This document shows, piece after piece, positions 21,278 through 33,802 of a DNA stretch of 64,000 nt (position 1 is the stretch's first letter; each line of letters starts with the position of its first letter). Under the pieces are notes generated by a model that saw only the letters and a program-made list of their open reading frames with translations, had not been told where the DNA came from and searched no databases. Origin of the DNA: Sesamum alatum (taxonomy: Eukaryota > Streptophyta > Magnoliopsida > Lamiales > Pedaliaceae); assembly GCA_034509735.1 (NCBI GenBank), contig JACGWO010000001.1, positions 27,779,966 to 27,843,965 on the forward strand. The letters are read 5' to 3'. The translations under genes and the position numbers were made by a program.

Positions 21278-22799
21278 AGTTTATATTGGGATAAGTTAAG
21301 CAATGTTCCAACATTGGATCAAGAATCAAATTGGTTAAGTTATCGAGGCATTGGTATAATCTGCTAGATTTAATTAAAAAATTGATTCATTCAAACCAGT
21401 GTTTTTAAACTTGGATCGGACCGGCGGTTCGACCCGTCCGATCGGGAACCGGCCAAGGGTCTGGTCCGGTTCATGGGGTAAAAACCACATCGGTCAAATC
21501 CGGTGCGAATCGGTCAAAACCGGTTTGCCCGGTAGCCGGTCAACCAAATTTTTTTCTAAATTTCTTTTTATTTAATATTTCAATAATCAAACATATAGTT
21601 TACTAAAAAATAATATAGTAAAATACACAAAAAGAAAAAACAAATGCCAAAAAAAATATATTGGCAAGTGTTTCATGGACAATTACTCAAACAAAATATC
21701 ACATATTTATAGGCTCAATTGTTTGAGCTTGACTTGTCTTTTTCCAATGTGGGACATGAGAAAGTGCTTAAACTATGAGGAAATGCTCAAGCTTTGCCTA
21801 TATTTTTTTAATCTGGGAGAGACATATTTATAGTTCAATTGTTTGAGCTTGCCTCGTCTTTTTTCAATGTGGGACATGAGAAAGTGCTTAAATTATGATT
21901 AAGTGCCCAAGCTTTGCCTATTCTTTTTCAATGTGGGAGAGGAAATAAACCAATTTTTCTTCTTCGTCTATTTCTTTCTCCTTTTCTCCATGTTTAATTT
22001 TCAATCTTTTTTGAACTTTTTTGTTAAAAAAATATATGAAGACAACAATTGTTAAAATTTCGTTATAAATTTTATTTATTTTATCAATTAATATATAATA
22101 TATTTTGGGGGTATAAATTTTAAATTCTTGTTAGTTTGAATCTTGATTTAATTTGTTTCCTTCAAGAGGTTTGTTGATTTTTTATTATTAAATTATTATA
22201 AATTGTATTTATTTATAAATTGTACCAATTTTATAAAATATTATTATAAATTTTTTTATTTAATGTATTGATATATTAGATATATATATAATAAAGTCCG
22301 GGTCAATCGATTTTTTAATCCGGTCCGATCTGTCGAACCAATGACTCAGTGACCAATCACTACAGGAAAATCTGCTTTTAGCTACAATGCTGAAATCGTA
22401 CCAAATGGCCAAAATTTGTAGCAAAAAGGTTTTCGCTACGATTTTGCTACGAAGTTTTGGCGTAGGGACGAAGGGCGTAGCAAATGCTTCGCTACGCACA
22501 AAATTCGTAGCAAAAAATTATTTGCTACGAGAAAATCGCTTTTGTTACGATGACCTATTCGAAGCAAAAAATTGGCTTTTGTTACAGTCTTTTGCTACGA
22601 TTTTCGAGTTGTAGTTATTATATGAGTATTTGCTATGAGAAAATAGATTTAGTTATGATGTCAAAGTCGATGCAAAAACACCATCTTTTGCTACGACTAT
22701 CGGGTCGTAGCCATTATAGGAGTATTTTTTACGAGAAAATAGCTTACGTTACGATGTCAAATTCATTGCAAAAAGCACAAGAAAAATTATGAGCTTTCA

Positions 22800-24440
22800 T
22801 TACGGAGCTCCATTTATAGCAATAACATCTTACATCAACGTACATATCACTAGCAATATTACAACTAATACATTTTCAACATTGAATAGCATCCATATGT
22901 TAACTAACAAAAAGTAGCATCTTCCAGTTCCATCATGTACGAACCCTTACCACCAAGTACATAATTGTGCAAATGATATAACACAATTCCTAACTATAGT
23001 CATTAGACAATCGAAAACCTCGGACTTTTAACATATATATATATATATATATATATTAGAACGCAACATACATATGGTAGACAAAAGGTAGTATCTTATC
23101 TTGTTAAAATCTCCATAACCTGAAATATTGTAACAATAAAAGCAACTTTGGCATACTTGTGATAGCTGCAAGTAACTTTAGCAGACTTATTTAATTTATA
23201 ACAAAGAAATCTATGCTTTTCTGAATGTTCCCTTCAATTTCTCAAACCTTAGGCAGAAGATATAAGCATTTAGGAGTTTTATATCATAAACTAAAATAAC
23301 AATGGGTGTTAAATAAATATAGAAGTAGAGACCTTTCCTAGGGGCAAAGGGGAATGCACTATATCAAGCTATAATAGGCAAATAAGTAGTATAATACAAG
23401 CCAAATGACAACATTTACAAAAAGCTATGTTACTAACACACAGTTGACGAACACTAGAAGGAAGGAAAGCGTTACTCAAGCAAACAAACAGAAGTACTCA
23501 ACATCCACCAAACTGTCATTGTAGAATGACACCACACTTATTGAAGCCAACTGCTCTAGCATGTACAATAACGATTAATTCATAAAAAGATGCTTATAGA
23601 GTTACCTGTCAATTTATAACAGTTGTTTATACCTTTAGTAATAGAAAATTACAATATTATAGATCAAGCTAGATAATTAAGTCTAAAATATGTGCAAGGA
23701 ACAAAAAGATATCTAAGTAGTGTAGCAACTAGCAAATAATCTCACCAACTTGAAATATGGAAGTTCCCTTTAAATTAGGGAATATCTCTGAGCTTGCTTT
23801 TGAAATAAACTGAACATTCAAATGAGTTCTTTAAAACAGACTCAAACTGGATGAAGGATTTCAAGCATTCCAAGAATAACAACAGGCTATCAATATTTCA
23901 AAATCATGCTTACTCGATTACTCATCCAAATCCTAATATATAAAGAAACTAGAAACAAAGAAAATAAGGAGGTGAATGTAGTAAATTGTCCAATTTCCAT
24001 GAAATTCACTCAAATTACATCCAAAAGTTATTAATCACAGCCTCCTTCAACACTTTTAGAGCCAAACAAGATGTCAATTCTCATATGCAACAAGTACAAT
24101 AAAGACATATTGATATTCCATTACCATCCTCCAAGAGATTCGAGTAAGACCAAATCAAAAGTAAATATCAGCAATAAGGGAAAAGGTGTTAATGTACTCT
24201 TTCTTTCTTTTCCCCAATAATCCAAATCTTACTATGTTACAAATTACTAATTCCATCATGTCACGATTACGGAACTATAAATTAATTCAACCAACACCAA
24301 TCCAGATCCCAAATTAATGCTAACGAAAACCTTAGAAAAAGGAAAAATATCAGGAAATTAGAACACCTTTATCAGCACTAATCTGCACACAGCAAAATAT
24401 ACAACAAACACATATCGAGAAAAGGCTAATCGATCAAAAA
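22800..24440. other. AT-rich interior of the CACTA element
   Basis: No protein-coding region or RNA gene is recognised. The stretch begins just downstream, on the minus strand, of the captured splice donor, so part of it may be captured intron 1 of the IscA-like gene. A (TA)n run lies at about 23,032-23,056. Confidence 0.4.
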
Positions 24441-24469
24441 TCACAGATGGAGGAGCTAGAGAAGATTAC

Positions 24470-24611
24470 CTGCATAATTGAGGGTGTAAGATAAGCCATT
24501 GCAGCCGCGAGCCTTGACGCCAAGCTTGAGTAATGGGCGCTTACACTGCTCAAGGAGTTGGCATATTCTACCGGTGGCGGCTTCCGTTAACGATAGCACT
24601 TGCTTTCGCAT
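24470..24611 (-). pseudogene. Captured exon 1 of an IscA-like iron-sulfur assembly gene
   Basis: On the minus strand an ATG at 24,611 opens [20 protein letters not shown], followed by [20 protein letters not shown], the N-terminal half of a plant ISCA1-like A-type scaffold, including the first conserved Cys in ARGCNGLSY. The exon ends at TATGCAG|GTAATC, a good donor in phase 1. The second part, with the CGCGESF motif that completes iron binding, is not found in the element. It is therefore a transduplicated fragment, not a working gene. The full-length family protein acts in mitochondrial or plastid Fe-S cluster maturation. Confidence 0.8.
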
Positions 24612-25385
24612 GGTGGGTTTTCTCTCTTGAAGATGAAGATGGGGGTTACCTGAAGATGGAGGATGGTTCAAAAATTGGAGGCGCCGGCGAAACTAGTGAC
24701 AAGCAGACGACGAGGAGGCGAAACTGGCGGCGTCGGCGAGAATTTCACCGCGGCGGCGAAGAGTTCCTCTCTTGTCTGAGAAAGAGAGAAAATGTCAAAG
24801 GGGAATTTGGATTTTCTGAAAATGTTGAATGAGCTAAGGGGTTTTAATTTTAGGAATTTTAATTTTATTTGTTAAATATGTGTTGGGATTTTTATTTTTT
24901 TTTTGAAATATTTTTTTACAAAAATAAATTTGGAGGGAATGAATTTTAGTTTGGAGCCAATTTTTTTCCTATTATTAGCAAATATTTTTTTGCAAAAAGT
25001 TACAAAACGAATCGTTTTATGGGCTGCTATTTCTTATAAAATACGACTGCTTTAGTAACAAAATAGGATCATAGCAAAAGCATAAAACAACGTCCTTTTG
25101 TGTGGAATAATTGCAACGGGCTAAATTTTTATAGTAAAAGACAGCATTTGTTACGGGGATTTTACTGTAGCAAAAAGCTTGATAGCAAAAACCATATTTT
25201 CTTGTAGTGAATAACTTGACTGGTTCGATCCACGATCTGGTTCTGAAACCATTGATTCAAACCCTATTCTATTCATATACATATATATATATATATATAT
25301 ATCTGTTGCATACTAATATATCATATATCGATTGATTAAGCTAAACGAACAAAAAATAAAAAGACAACTTAAAAAATAAATATAA

Positions 25386-25835
25386 GGTAAATTACAACCA
25401 CCTCTTCTGAGGTTCTGCATAGTTAAAAATATTTCTTTGTTGTGTGAAAAATTATAAATATCCTCTGATTTTAACGTTCGCCTAACAACGAGCCATTTCG
25501 TTAGGTTTCTATTCAATTTTTGCAATGAATGAACCAAAATATCGTTTTGGATTATAAATTATGATATTTTTATATATATTTTAGAACTTTTTAAAATAAT
25601 TTTATGGACTAATATGCCTTATGGATTACTTATTATACCCACATCAATTTTTTTTATATTTTTTTCAAATATTTTTATTTTTTTATAAAAAAAATCAATA
25701 AGGGTAAAGTACTAATGTTCACACCACTACAACATAATTATTTTTCATTTGAGGAGAGTATTCGTAATTTTTGAAACAACAAGAGGGTTTTCATAATTAT
25801 GCAAAACCTCAGAGAGATAAATGAAAGGAATTTAA
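25386..25835. mobile_element. Diverged MITE related to 13,454-14,918
   Basis: The left end AGGTAAATTACAACCACCTC and interior blocks (TCTGAGGTTCTGCATAG; ATAATTATGCAAAACCTCAG on the right) match the ends of the 13,454 element. The right terminus has decayed and no clear duplication remains. Confidence 0.5.
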
Positions 25836-26687
25836 TATTTAACCTTGACTAATAACCATTGTAAAAAATAGATAGTCGCAGTAAATAACCATTTACGTAC
25901 CACGGCCACCCAACGATTGTTGACCGTGGATTTTGTCAGTGTGGCTAAAATATTTGTCATTGTTAAAAATCATAACAAAAGCATTTGCAATGGCTAATTT
26001 CCATGGTAGATAATTTAAGTTTTTTTATTTTTATTTTTAATTGTGTTAAATAATAGTTATTTATGATGATTTTCGTTCATAATCAATAAAATTGTAGTTA
26101 ATAATAAATTTTCTTTTGATGATAGTTGTAATTTACCCATAATATACAATCCAATTTCAACGTATGAAATCCATATTCTCAAAATAAATGTTGACTGAAT
26201 AGTTAAAAAGATAAATATTTAAAAGTATTATAAGTTTCTTAGAACCATAATCAATCCAATCCGAACGATCTTCATCATCATTATCATTATAACCAGTAGT
26301 TCTATTTCGACATCCAAGTGCTCCAGATTAGCCTCTTTAATTTCCTTAGCATTGTTTGTCTTATTTAAAATCAACCAACAACAAAAAAATAAATAATAAT
26401 ATAAATGTATTATTGGACAAATAATGATAATTTTAACCTGTCAATTAATCCGAACTTGACAATTAGTTTCATTTTCTACAAGTTATCTATACTCTATATA
26501 TCTATACTCTATATAAATGTGGGAATACTTAAATTGTTTGTTCACCAATGTGAAAAGACGAATATACCCTCATTTAATATTATTGATTATTATAATACAG
26601 ATTCTGGAATTTTTAACAATTTAGAATTCCAAATATTTTAAACCTCCTCCATATAAATTTAGGATAAAAATTCTAAATCATGAATCA
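25836..26687. other. AT-rich intergenic sequence
   Basis: No gene recognised. It contains TATATATCTATACTC-type simple sequence near 26,485-26,515. A GTTGTAATTTACCC motif near 26,120 resembles a MITE end without a clear partner. Confidence 0.4.
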
Positions 26688-29600
26688 CACTACAAAAAAT
26701 GCGGTAATTGAAACGGTAATAGGAACAATTTTCATAATATTTGGAACGGTAAACAAATCACTGTACTCATTTGGACAGGTATTAGGAATAGTTCAGGATC
26801 GGGAGGCTATCCGTTGCAATGAGAGGCGTTCCTAATAAATAGGAATGGGAGAAGGTCGACCGTTCCAGTTTAGTAACGATTTTTGGCATACAATCGTTTT
26901 ACCGTTCCTAATTACCTTTGTATGTATGAATTTGTAATTTTTGCATTTGGAACATCTTATAAATTATTGAAACGGTCATATCAAAAGAAATATACGCAAT
27001 TAGGAATGGTAGTTAGAACACATTTTGGAATTGTCAGCATAAGTTGAAGATACAATTTAGCACTGTATCTGGAATAGTTCTTGGAATGGTCGTATATGCA
27101 CGTTAGGAATGGTTACTAGAATATATTTTGACCTGGTTCTTGGGAAAAGATATTGTACTCCTAATTTGGAATACGATATTGGACCAGTTTTTGGTATTGT
27201 ATTTAGAACGCAAACCTAACTACGAAAGTATGGAATTTGGAATACATGTAGGAACAGTCTGTCCATAATATGGAATTCGTTTATACCCGTGTTTAGGAAC
27301 GGTCGATAATAGTTGTTTACCCGGTAATAGGAACGGTCACTTCTTCTAAACAGTCACATATTGGAAAGGTTTGTAAGCGCTCTATGACCATCGAAAGTAC
27401 CGTTCCTAAATAGTAAATTATTAATTTTTTTAATGGTAATAATTATTATCATTAAAATATATATTAAATTATTAATAATATTTTTGAATTTGGTTTTATA
27501 ATTATTATTTAAATAATGCATAATTTAGAAAGAAAAATTATATTAAATGCGAATATTATCCAATTTAATTATAAAAATAAAAAAAGTCCTAAATCTAGTC
27601 CTCGTCCCCCTCGTCCATCTCGTCAACGTCTGGGAGGGGGGGTCTCTAGGAGGCTGTGACGGGCCGGCGCCGGAGTAACTGGTCTGCAGGGCCTTTATCA
27701 TACCCATCATGTCCACCATCATCTCCTCGAGGCGAACCATCCGACCCTCCAGGTTTGACGAAGGCGCTGGCGGTGGTGATGGCGAGGTAACAGTCTGGCT
27801 GAGACCGTGGGCCTCAGAACCAAGATCGAATACTCGGTCCTTGTTCTTGCCCCCGACGCAAGCCAACCACATCTCTTGCTCGGTCTACGCCACCGAGCAT
27901 TCTGATTCGGCCGGAGCATCCCCAGGATTGGTCGTAGCCTGAGACTGGTAATCCTCCAATATCTTCTGGAACGTCTCCTGCAAAAGTAGTTAGAATAAAT
28001 TAGTATATTTTCAAACATTAAAAAAATAAATTAGAATATGAAATGTACAACTTACCGCCACCTCCGCTGCCCTCGGCCCGCTCCAGCCGTCGTCGGCCTT
28101 CTTCTTGTAGCATCTGGAGAATAACTCAATCTGCTTCACTCGCCGGCCAAGCTCCTCCTTCTGTTAAAAGAAATGGGAAACAGTTATTAAAATTTTAATT
28201 TAATAATAATAAATACTTTAAATAACATTAAACATCTTACCATCTTCCGCTTGTGCATACCGACGGAGACAGAACTCCCGCGGTACACAGTAGCGGATGT
28301 GGGCGGGTTGGCGGACCAGTTCGCCTTGTTCTTCACGCATTCGTCCTTGAACTCCGGGGACTCCTAGTACAAGAGGAGCTGCTGCCAGACCTCGTTCGCC
28401 AGCCAAAGAGGCTTCTGCAGGGACTGTCTGGCGAGGACGAACTTCTTCCGGAGGAACTTCCCCACCTAGACGTGGAAGATCTTGAACATCGCCTCGTCGT
28501 CGTAATCCCACCAGTACGTCATCTGTATTAAAAAAATATGTATATATCAAAACTGAAATTGTTAAAATATTTAAAATAAAAATTTAATCGATAACTGAAA
28601 TTAACCTTACCTTGAGGCTCTCAAATCAAAAATGTTGGTGCTCTGGCGGCACCTTGCGCAAATTGCCCCAAGGGTGGGGATAGTGTCCTCACACCACTGC
28701 GTTGATGCGCTCGTGTATCTTCCGATCCCTCCTGAAATTATATAATAATTACTGTGAGATTATAATAATAATTTAAATTAAAAAAAATTAACAAAAATGT
28801 AAATATACCTCGCGTCGGCCAGTGTGATGTACTGGCGCACAGATGGTGGGGGAGTGGTGGGGTCGGTGGTGGTGGTGGTGGTGGGGCAACCCATGGATGG
28901 GTCGGATCTATCGTCGGTGCGGTAGTGGATGGTCCGGCACTATCCTCGACGGGTGCAGTGGTAGCCGGATGGGGCTACTGATCCGGCGCAGGTGCTGTCG
29001 AAGGCTGCTGTGCCACGTCCGCCTCCTCGAGGTGGGAAATTTAGACCAGACATGATCTACATTTTTTTTTTAAATATTAGTGGTATGAAGTTAAAAAATA
29101 GATGTAAGTATCAATTTATTTGAATAATGATATATTTTCTAATATTTTAAAATATTTATGCAAACTAAATCCTAAAATTTTATACTAAGTCCCAAAATTA
29201 ATCCTAAAATTTTTCCTACAATATTTACTAAATCCTAAAATTATTTCCTAAAATATATACTAACACACAAATTGAGGCTTAATTATACTAAATCCTTCTA
29301 TTTTTCCTATATATCTATATTAAATTCCAAAATTTGACCCTAAAATTGCACTAAATCCTTCCATTTTTCTATATATTTATACTAAATTTCAAAATTTGAC
29401 CCTACAATTGGACTGTTCCAGGTGGCGTAACCGTTCCAAATATCACACATGTGTTTCAAATGGAATACCAAAATATATCCGGTCCTTTTTAGGAACGGTA
29501 ATAGATTTACATATTGGCACACATATGTTGGCACACATATAGGAACGGGCGTGCTGTTTCTATTCGTTTGTACTACAATTAACTTGAAAGTGACATCATC

Positions 29601-29703
29601 AACGATTTTCCGTTCCACTACCGTTCCAATTACCGTTCCTAATAGGAATGGTAATGGGAACGGTCGCCTATATCCATTCCAATTCCCGTATTTTTTTGTA
29701 GTG
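26688..29703. mobile_element. CACTA (En/Spm) transposon with decayed transposase gene
   Basis: Ends are CACTACAAAAAATGCGG and, inward from the right, CACTACAAAAAAATACGGG. The duplication TCA occurs at 26,685-26,687 and 29,704-29,706. Subterminal regions are packed with variants of GGAACGGT and ACCGTTCC (26,700-27,420 and 29,410-29,680), presumably transposase binding sites. The interior holds a multi-exon PF03004-type gene on the minus strand; a TNP2/TNPD-type gene is absent. Confidence 0.92.
27590..29040 (-). pseudogene. Plant transposase of the Ptta/En/Spm family (PF03004-type), multi-exon, inactivated
   Basis: Exons read on the minus strand in order: about 28,802-29,040 (ends SVRQYITLADAR); 28,620-28,735 (KIHERINAVV); 28,234-28,526 (MTYWWDYDDEAMFKIFHV ... 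VWQQLLLY ... GSSVSVGMHKRKM); 28,068-28,160 (KEELGRRVKQIELFSRCYKK); and about 27,590-27,978 (EMWLACVGGKNKDRVFDLG, then a short coiled segment RMVRLEEMMVDMMG). Borders carry GT donors such as GCG|GTAAG. In-frame stops occur in at least three exons (two TAG in the 28.2-28.5 kb exon, TGA in the 28.6-28.7 kb exon, TAG in the last). The protein would bind the subterminal repeats in the nucleus. (GGT)n at 28,861-28,890 encodes or interrupts a Pro-rich part. Confidence 0.75.
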
Positions 29704-29706
29704 TCA

Positions 29707-32154
29707 TGAATAAATCCAATTACATAGAATTTTAATAACCTACCTCTAATTGTGAATCATGAATGAGCCCAATTACACAGACCTGTCATGCATTAAATTT
29801 TAATAACATTCACAGAAAATTATATTATAAAATTAGTTATAGAAAAAATAAAATTCTATAAGAAAAATGTTTAAGAGTCTTAATTGCTCTAAACTACTTA
29901 GAGAACGAATAACATATTCAACTAAACAAAATTAATATGCCAAATAATATTTCAAAATAATTACTCTGCTAGAAGAAATCTTAATTATATTAAGAAAGTT
30001 TTAATTTACCATGACACATTAAAATTTAAATAAACTACACATTAATAATATATAAAATACTAATCTAAACTTAAATATATATACATATATATAATAACAA
30101 GTAAATATCAAAATTTAATTACAAATTAAAATTGATATATGGATATGGTATTATTAAATTGAAATTGCTTGTGAAAATTCAACTATTGAGTGAATCTCTT
30201 AGTACTTGATTTTTTTAGTATTAGACAATCCTGAATGCTTTACTTTTATATCTATTGTTTCTTTTACATTAAAAATTAATAGAATAAAAGTATTACAACA
30301 ACAAATGTGACATAAGAAATTAAGTTGTAACATAATATATTATTGAATAAGAAATAGATTATACCAATTGGTGCATATGAAAATTATAAGATTAAGAAGT
30401 TAAACTAAAAATATATAGAATTAAAAATTGCAATATAAAGGCAAAAAATAAAATTTTATACAATAATAATTCAAAATTTAGAAGGTAATAAAGCATGTAA
30501 ATAATACTTTGACAATATTTAAAAGTTGATACTGAAATATAATTAACATTAGGGTCTTACAATACAAAATATTGATAATATTATCTAATTATATTATATT
30601 TTTATAATAATAGTCAATAAATAATTAGTTTGTAATCATTTAGTGTCAATAAATTAAAAATCAATGATATTCAAAATATAGTAAAACATATTACATACAC
30701 ATACATAATATAGCAAAATCAAATAATAGCAAAGAGAGACAAGAAATCTACAAATAAAAATTGATCAATTTTATTAAAATAGAATTTCTTCTACAATGGA
30801 ATGACAAATAAGTATCAAAGTTTAATTATAAATAAAAATTAACAATCTGATTAAATTAGAAGTGGTATTGAAAATTTAAAAAAGAGCTAACTAATTGATT
30901 TTATTTCACTATTAGTAGGCCAAAAACACCATGTCCCCTCCCCCTACACCCCGAAGACATTGACATTGAAAAAGAGTATAAATAATTATATAATAAATAA
31001 TTTAATTTAAAACCTTATCTTATTGAGTAGTAAATTAACTAACATAATTGTAGGTCCTAACAAGATATATATAACTATTTTTATGCTTCAAAAGGTGCAT
31101 AAAAGTTGTAACATTTGGTCCCCTTGTATTAATATACACTTAATGCCCACATGACATTTTCTTTTAAATATCCAGAGGGAAAGGTGTTATGGAAGCAAAA
31201 TTGCTACTTTTTAATATTTACGAGACTGAAAGTAAGAATCCCAAAATCAATGGACCAAATTTAAATGGAAAGGACCTAAGTTCCAAACTGAAAAATGCTA
31301 TTTTCCCTTATGAAAATATGAAAAGTCAAATGGTGAGTAAACATCAACACAATAACATTAATTAAAAGTATAAATTTTTTAAATAATTATATACTAACAC
31401 ATTAGTATATACTTAGTACATTAATAAGAAAATTAATAAATTTTGAGAATAAACTTAGTACAATACAATAATAAATAAAAACTGAGTTAATTATGTTGAA
31501 ATTAGAAAAAAAGATTATAAATAAATAAGCCAATGAGATTAATATATTTTTCCAATAAAAATATAAAAATAACTTAAAAGTTTAAAAAGTATGAGTACTA
31601 AATAGAATAAAAGTTGATATACGAATAGAATATTATTAAATTGAAATTGCTTATGAAAATTCAGTTATTGAGTGAATCTCTTAGCACTTGATTCTTTTGG
31701 TATTAGACAATCCTGAATATTTTACTTTTACATCTATTGTTTCTTTTATAAAGGTGAAAAATAAAATTTTATACAATAATATTTCAAAATTTAGAATCTA
31801 ATAAAGCATGTAAATAATGCTTTGACAATATAAAAAAGTTGATACTCAAATATGATTAACATACATAATAGGATCTTACAATACAAATATTGGTATTATA
31901 TGTGGTCCAATTTGATTATAGTTTTATAACAATGTCAATAAATAATTAGTTTGTAATAGTGTCAATAAATTAAAAATAATTGACATTCAAATATAGTAGT
32001 AAAAGAAAACATACAACACACACATACAAAATATAACAAAAAATAAAACAAACTTAAACAACAGAAAATAGGCATAATAAAACATACGAATAAATTGATC
32101 AATTTATTTATTAAATTGGAATTTCTTCTATCCAAGATAAGGAGCTTTGACTAA
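29707..32154. repeat. AT-rich region with an imperfect 1.5-kb-spaced duplication
   Basis: Blocks at 30,125-30,800 recur in the same order and orientation at 31,620-32,130, including GAATCTCTTAGTACTTGAT, TTAGACAATCCTGAAT and AATAAAGCATGTAAATAAT. The copies differ by many substitutions and indels. No open frame of note exists in either copy, and the mobile nature is unproven. Confidence 0.6.
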
Positions 32155-32411
32155 TTATTTTTAGGGCAAATTATAGATTTGGTCCCGTAAGTTTGGATAG
32201 TTGACAGACTTAGTCCTTTATATTTTAATCGACAGATTTAGTCCTGTAATTTTCATAGATCGACAGATTTAGTCCTGTAATTTTCATAAAGATGACACAT
32301 TTAGTCCTCCGGTTAAATTAGGGGACAATTTTACCCCTCTTTAACTTTGAAAATAGCATTTTAGTCCATCTGCATTTTTAAATATCTTTTCTCTCCCGTG
32401 CTCGATCAGAA

Positions 32412-32424
32412 TGGTATCAAAGCC
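32412..32424 (+). other. Viral primer binding site, copy 1
   Basis: TGGTATCAAAGCC, one base off the TGGTATCAGAGC consensus complementary to initiator tRNA-Met, used by caulimovirids to prime minus-strand synthesis. The viral part begins only a few tens of bases upstream. Confidence 0.75.
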
Positions 32425-32795
32425 TAGGTTTATTGAAAAAATATTTTTTTATATTATATATTGATATTTTATCCCTAATGGAGGAGATTTTAAAAGCATG
32501 TAATCGAAAGAAAGTTCGAGTCACATTGAAAACAGGGAATATTTTCAGATTCTGAAAATACAGAAAACAGAATATCTTATGGAAATTCTTAGAACCATCA
32601 CCAACAGTCCAAGGTTGGTCGATCCATCACTTCTTCTGAAGGAAGAAAAAGAGGAATGGCACAGAAATCGCCATGTCCAATAGGCGCTAACAGAAAATTC
32701 GGTGAGACGTCTACAGGGAGCTGAGATCCATGGAAGAATCCCAACCAGGAGATCCGGAACAGGTAGATTCCTGAAAAAATACAGTTCCAAAAATA

Positions 32796-33104
32796 ATGAC
32801 TAAAGGAACTGATTGGAGAGAACCTGAACCGGATACCTCGAAGTATTCACAGGACCTTAGGGAGCTCCAAAAGACAGTTCAAGACTACGGACATAGGTTA
32901 ATCCATATACCTATGAAAATAGACCTCTTGAACCAAAAGATGGATGAGATCCTAAAGATCCTACCAGATCTACAGAAGGATCTTACAGATCTGAAGGCTG
33001 AAGTCACAGATCTGAAAAGAAATCAGAGGAATACCCCTAAGACATTCAGATCTCATCAGGAACGCATTAGGGACGCCCTTGGACCGGTATCTTTCATACA
33101 TTAG
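32796..33104 (+). CDS. Viral coiled-coil protein, copy 1
   Basis: A 102-codon frame, of which residues 20-75 have a heptad-rich helix (LLNQKMDEILKILPDLQKDL) typical of virion-associated or capsid-interacting small proteins in caulimovirids. The frame is open in both duplicate copies. The role is inferred from position and coiled-coil pattern only. Confidence 0.5.
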   Translation: MTKGTDWREPEPDTSKYSQDLRELQKTVQDYGHRLIHIPMKIDLLNQKMDEILKILPDLQKDLTDLKAEVTDLKRNQRNTPKTFRSHQERIRDALGPVSFIH

Positions 33105-33181
33105 AAGGGAAAGGCAAAGGAGATCTCGAAGCCAAAGACATAACAAGAACAAATCATCGAGATCATCAAATCCATAAACTA

Positions 33182-33802
33182 ATGGAGATATCAAGAGTGG
33201 ATCTATCGGATCTACAAGAGTTACCTGAATCCTTTTCCCAACTGGGGATTGTGGATTTAGTCAACATCCAAACCAATGAGTTCGCTCCAGCTTTACCACC
33301 GCCGGAGGGAAGCACAGGCTCAAATCATCCAATGAGAGAAGGTACGCATTTTCACACCAATGATACCCCTTCTTTTGTAGGAACAAGATTGCGAGCAAAC
33401 CCAGGAAGGAATCCAAGACGAGTGCCTGAAAATACACCATGGGCAAGGACCATGCTCCAGCACCTACATCCATAGGGCACTATTCTCCACCTGGATGTTA
33501 TCGACTTCCGAAATATCGAGAAGCTGATAGATGAATGGGTTGCAGCCATGAAAATTGCAGCAACTACGTTGGAACTAGACAAGGATAACTTCATAAAGCT
33601 TTTGGAGTTAAGCTTGGAAGGGTCGGTAAAGATAGGATGGGATAATACCCCAGAAGAGACCAAAGCAAGCATCCTTGAAGGAGAGTCTAAAAGTGCAATC
33701 GCGGATAGACTTGGAAGATTAATCAAGATCCACTTCATCGGAGATGGATACTTCGAAGTAAGCAGAACAGAAAAGGCTAGGGAGTATGCACAAGCTCTTT
33801 TT
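33182..33802 (+). pseudogene. Viral coat protein, truncated copy 1
   Basis: The frame starts MEISRVDLSDLQELPESFSQ, meets a stop at 33,473, continues in phase after it and is cut at the duplication junction inside EYAQALF. It lacks the conserved capsid C-terminal half and zinc knuckle. Confidence 0.7.

Larger units (their letters stand above)
22358..25209. mobile_element. Non-autonomous CACTA (En/Spm) transposon
   Basis: Termini are CACTACAGGAAAATCTGC on the left and, inward from the right, CACTACAAGAAAATATGG. The 3-bp duplication AAT lies at 22,355-22,357 and 25,210-25,212. Both ends carry many GTAGCAAA/TTTGCTAC subterminal repeats (22,380-22,760 and 24,950-25,200). No transposase is present. 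The interior contains a captured host exon (24,470-24,611), and otherwise shows AT-rich, intron-like sequence. Confidence 0.92.
21398..25254. mobile_element. CCGGTCC-rich non-autonomous DNA element, copy 2, split by CACTA
   Basis: It begins AGTGTTTTTAAACTTGGATC and ends CTGGTTCTGAAACCATTG. ATTCAAACC occurs at 21,389-21,397 and at 25,255-25,263 as a perfect 9-bp duplication. Removing the CACTA insertion gives about 1,000 bp, matching copy 1 at 13,638-14,677 in size and sequence, including the GGCAAGTGTTTCATGGAC interior. The 9-bp duplication points to a Mutator-type mobiliser. Confidence 0.75.

Noticed and set aside
24533..24832. 99-codon plus-strand frame in the CACTA interior
   Set aside because: It is antisense to the captured IscA-like exon and its 5' flank; no independent support.
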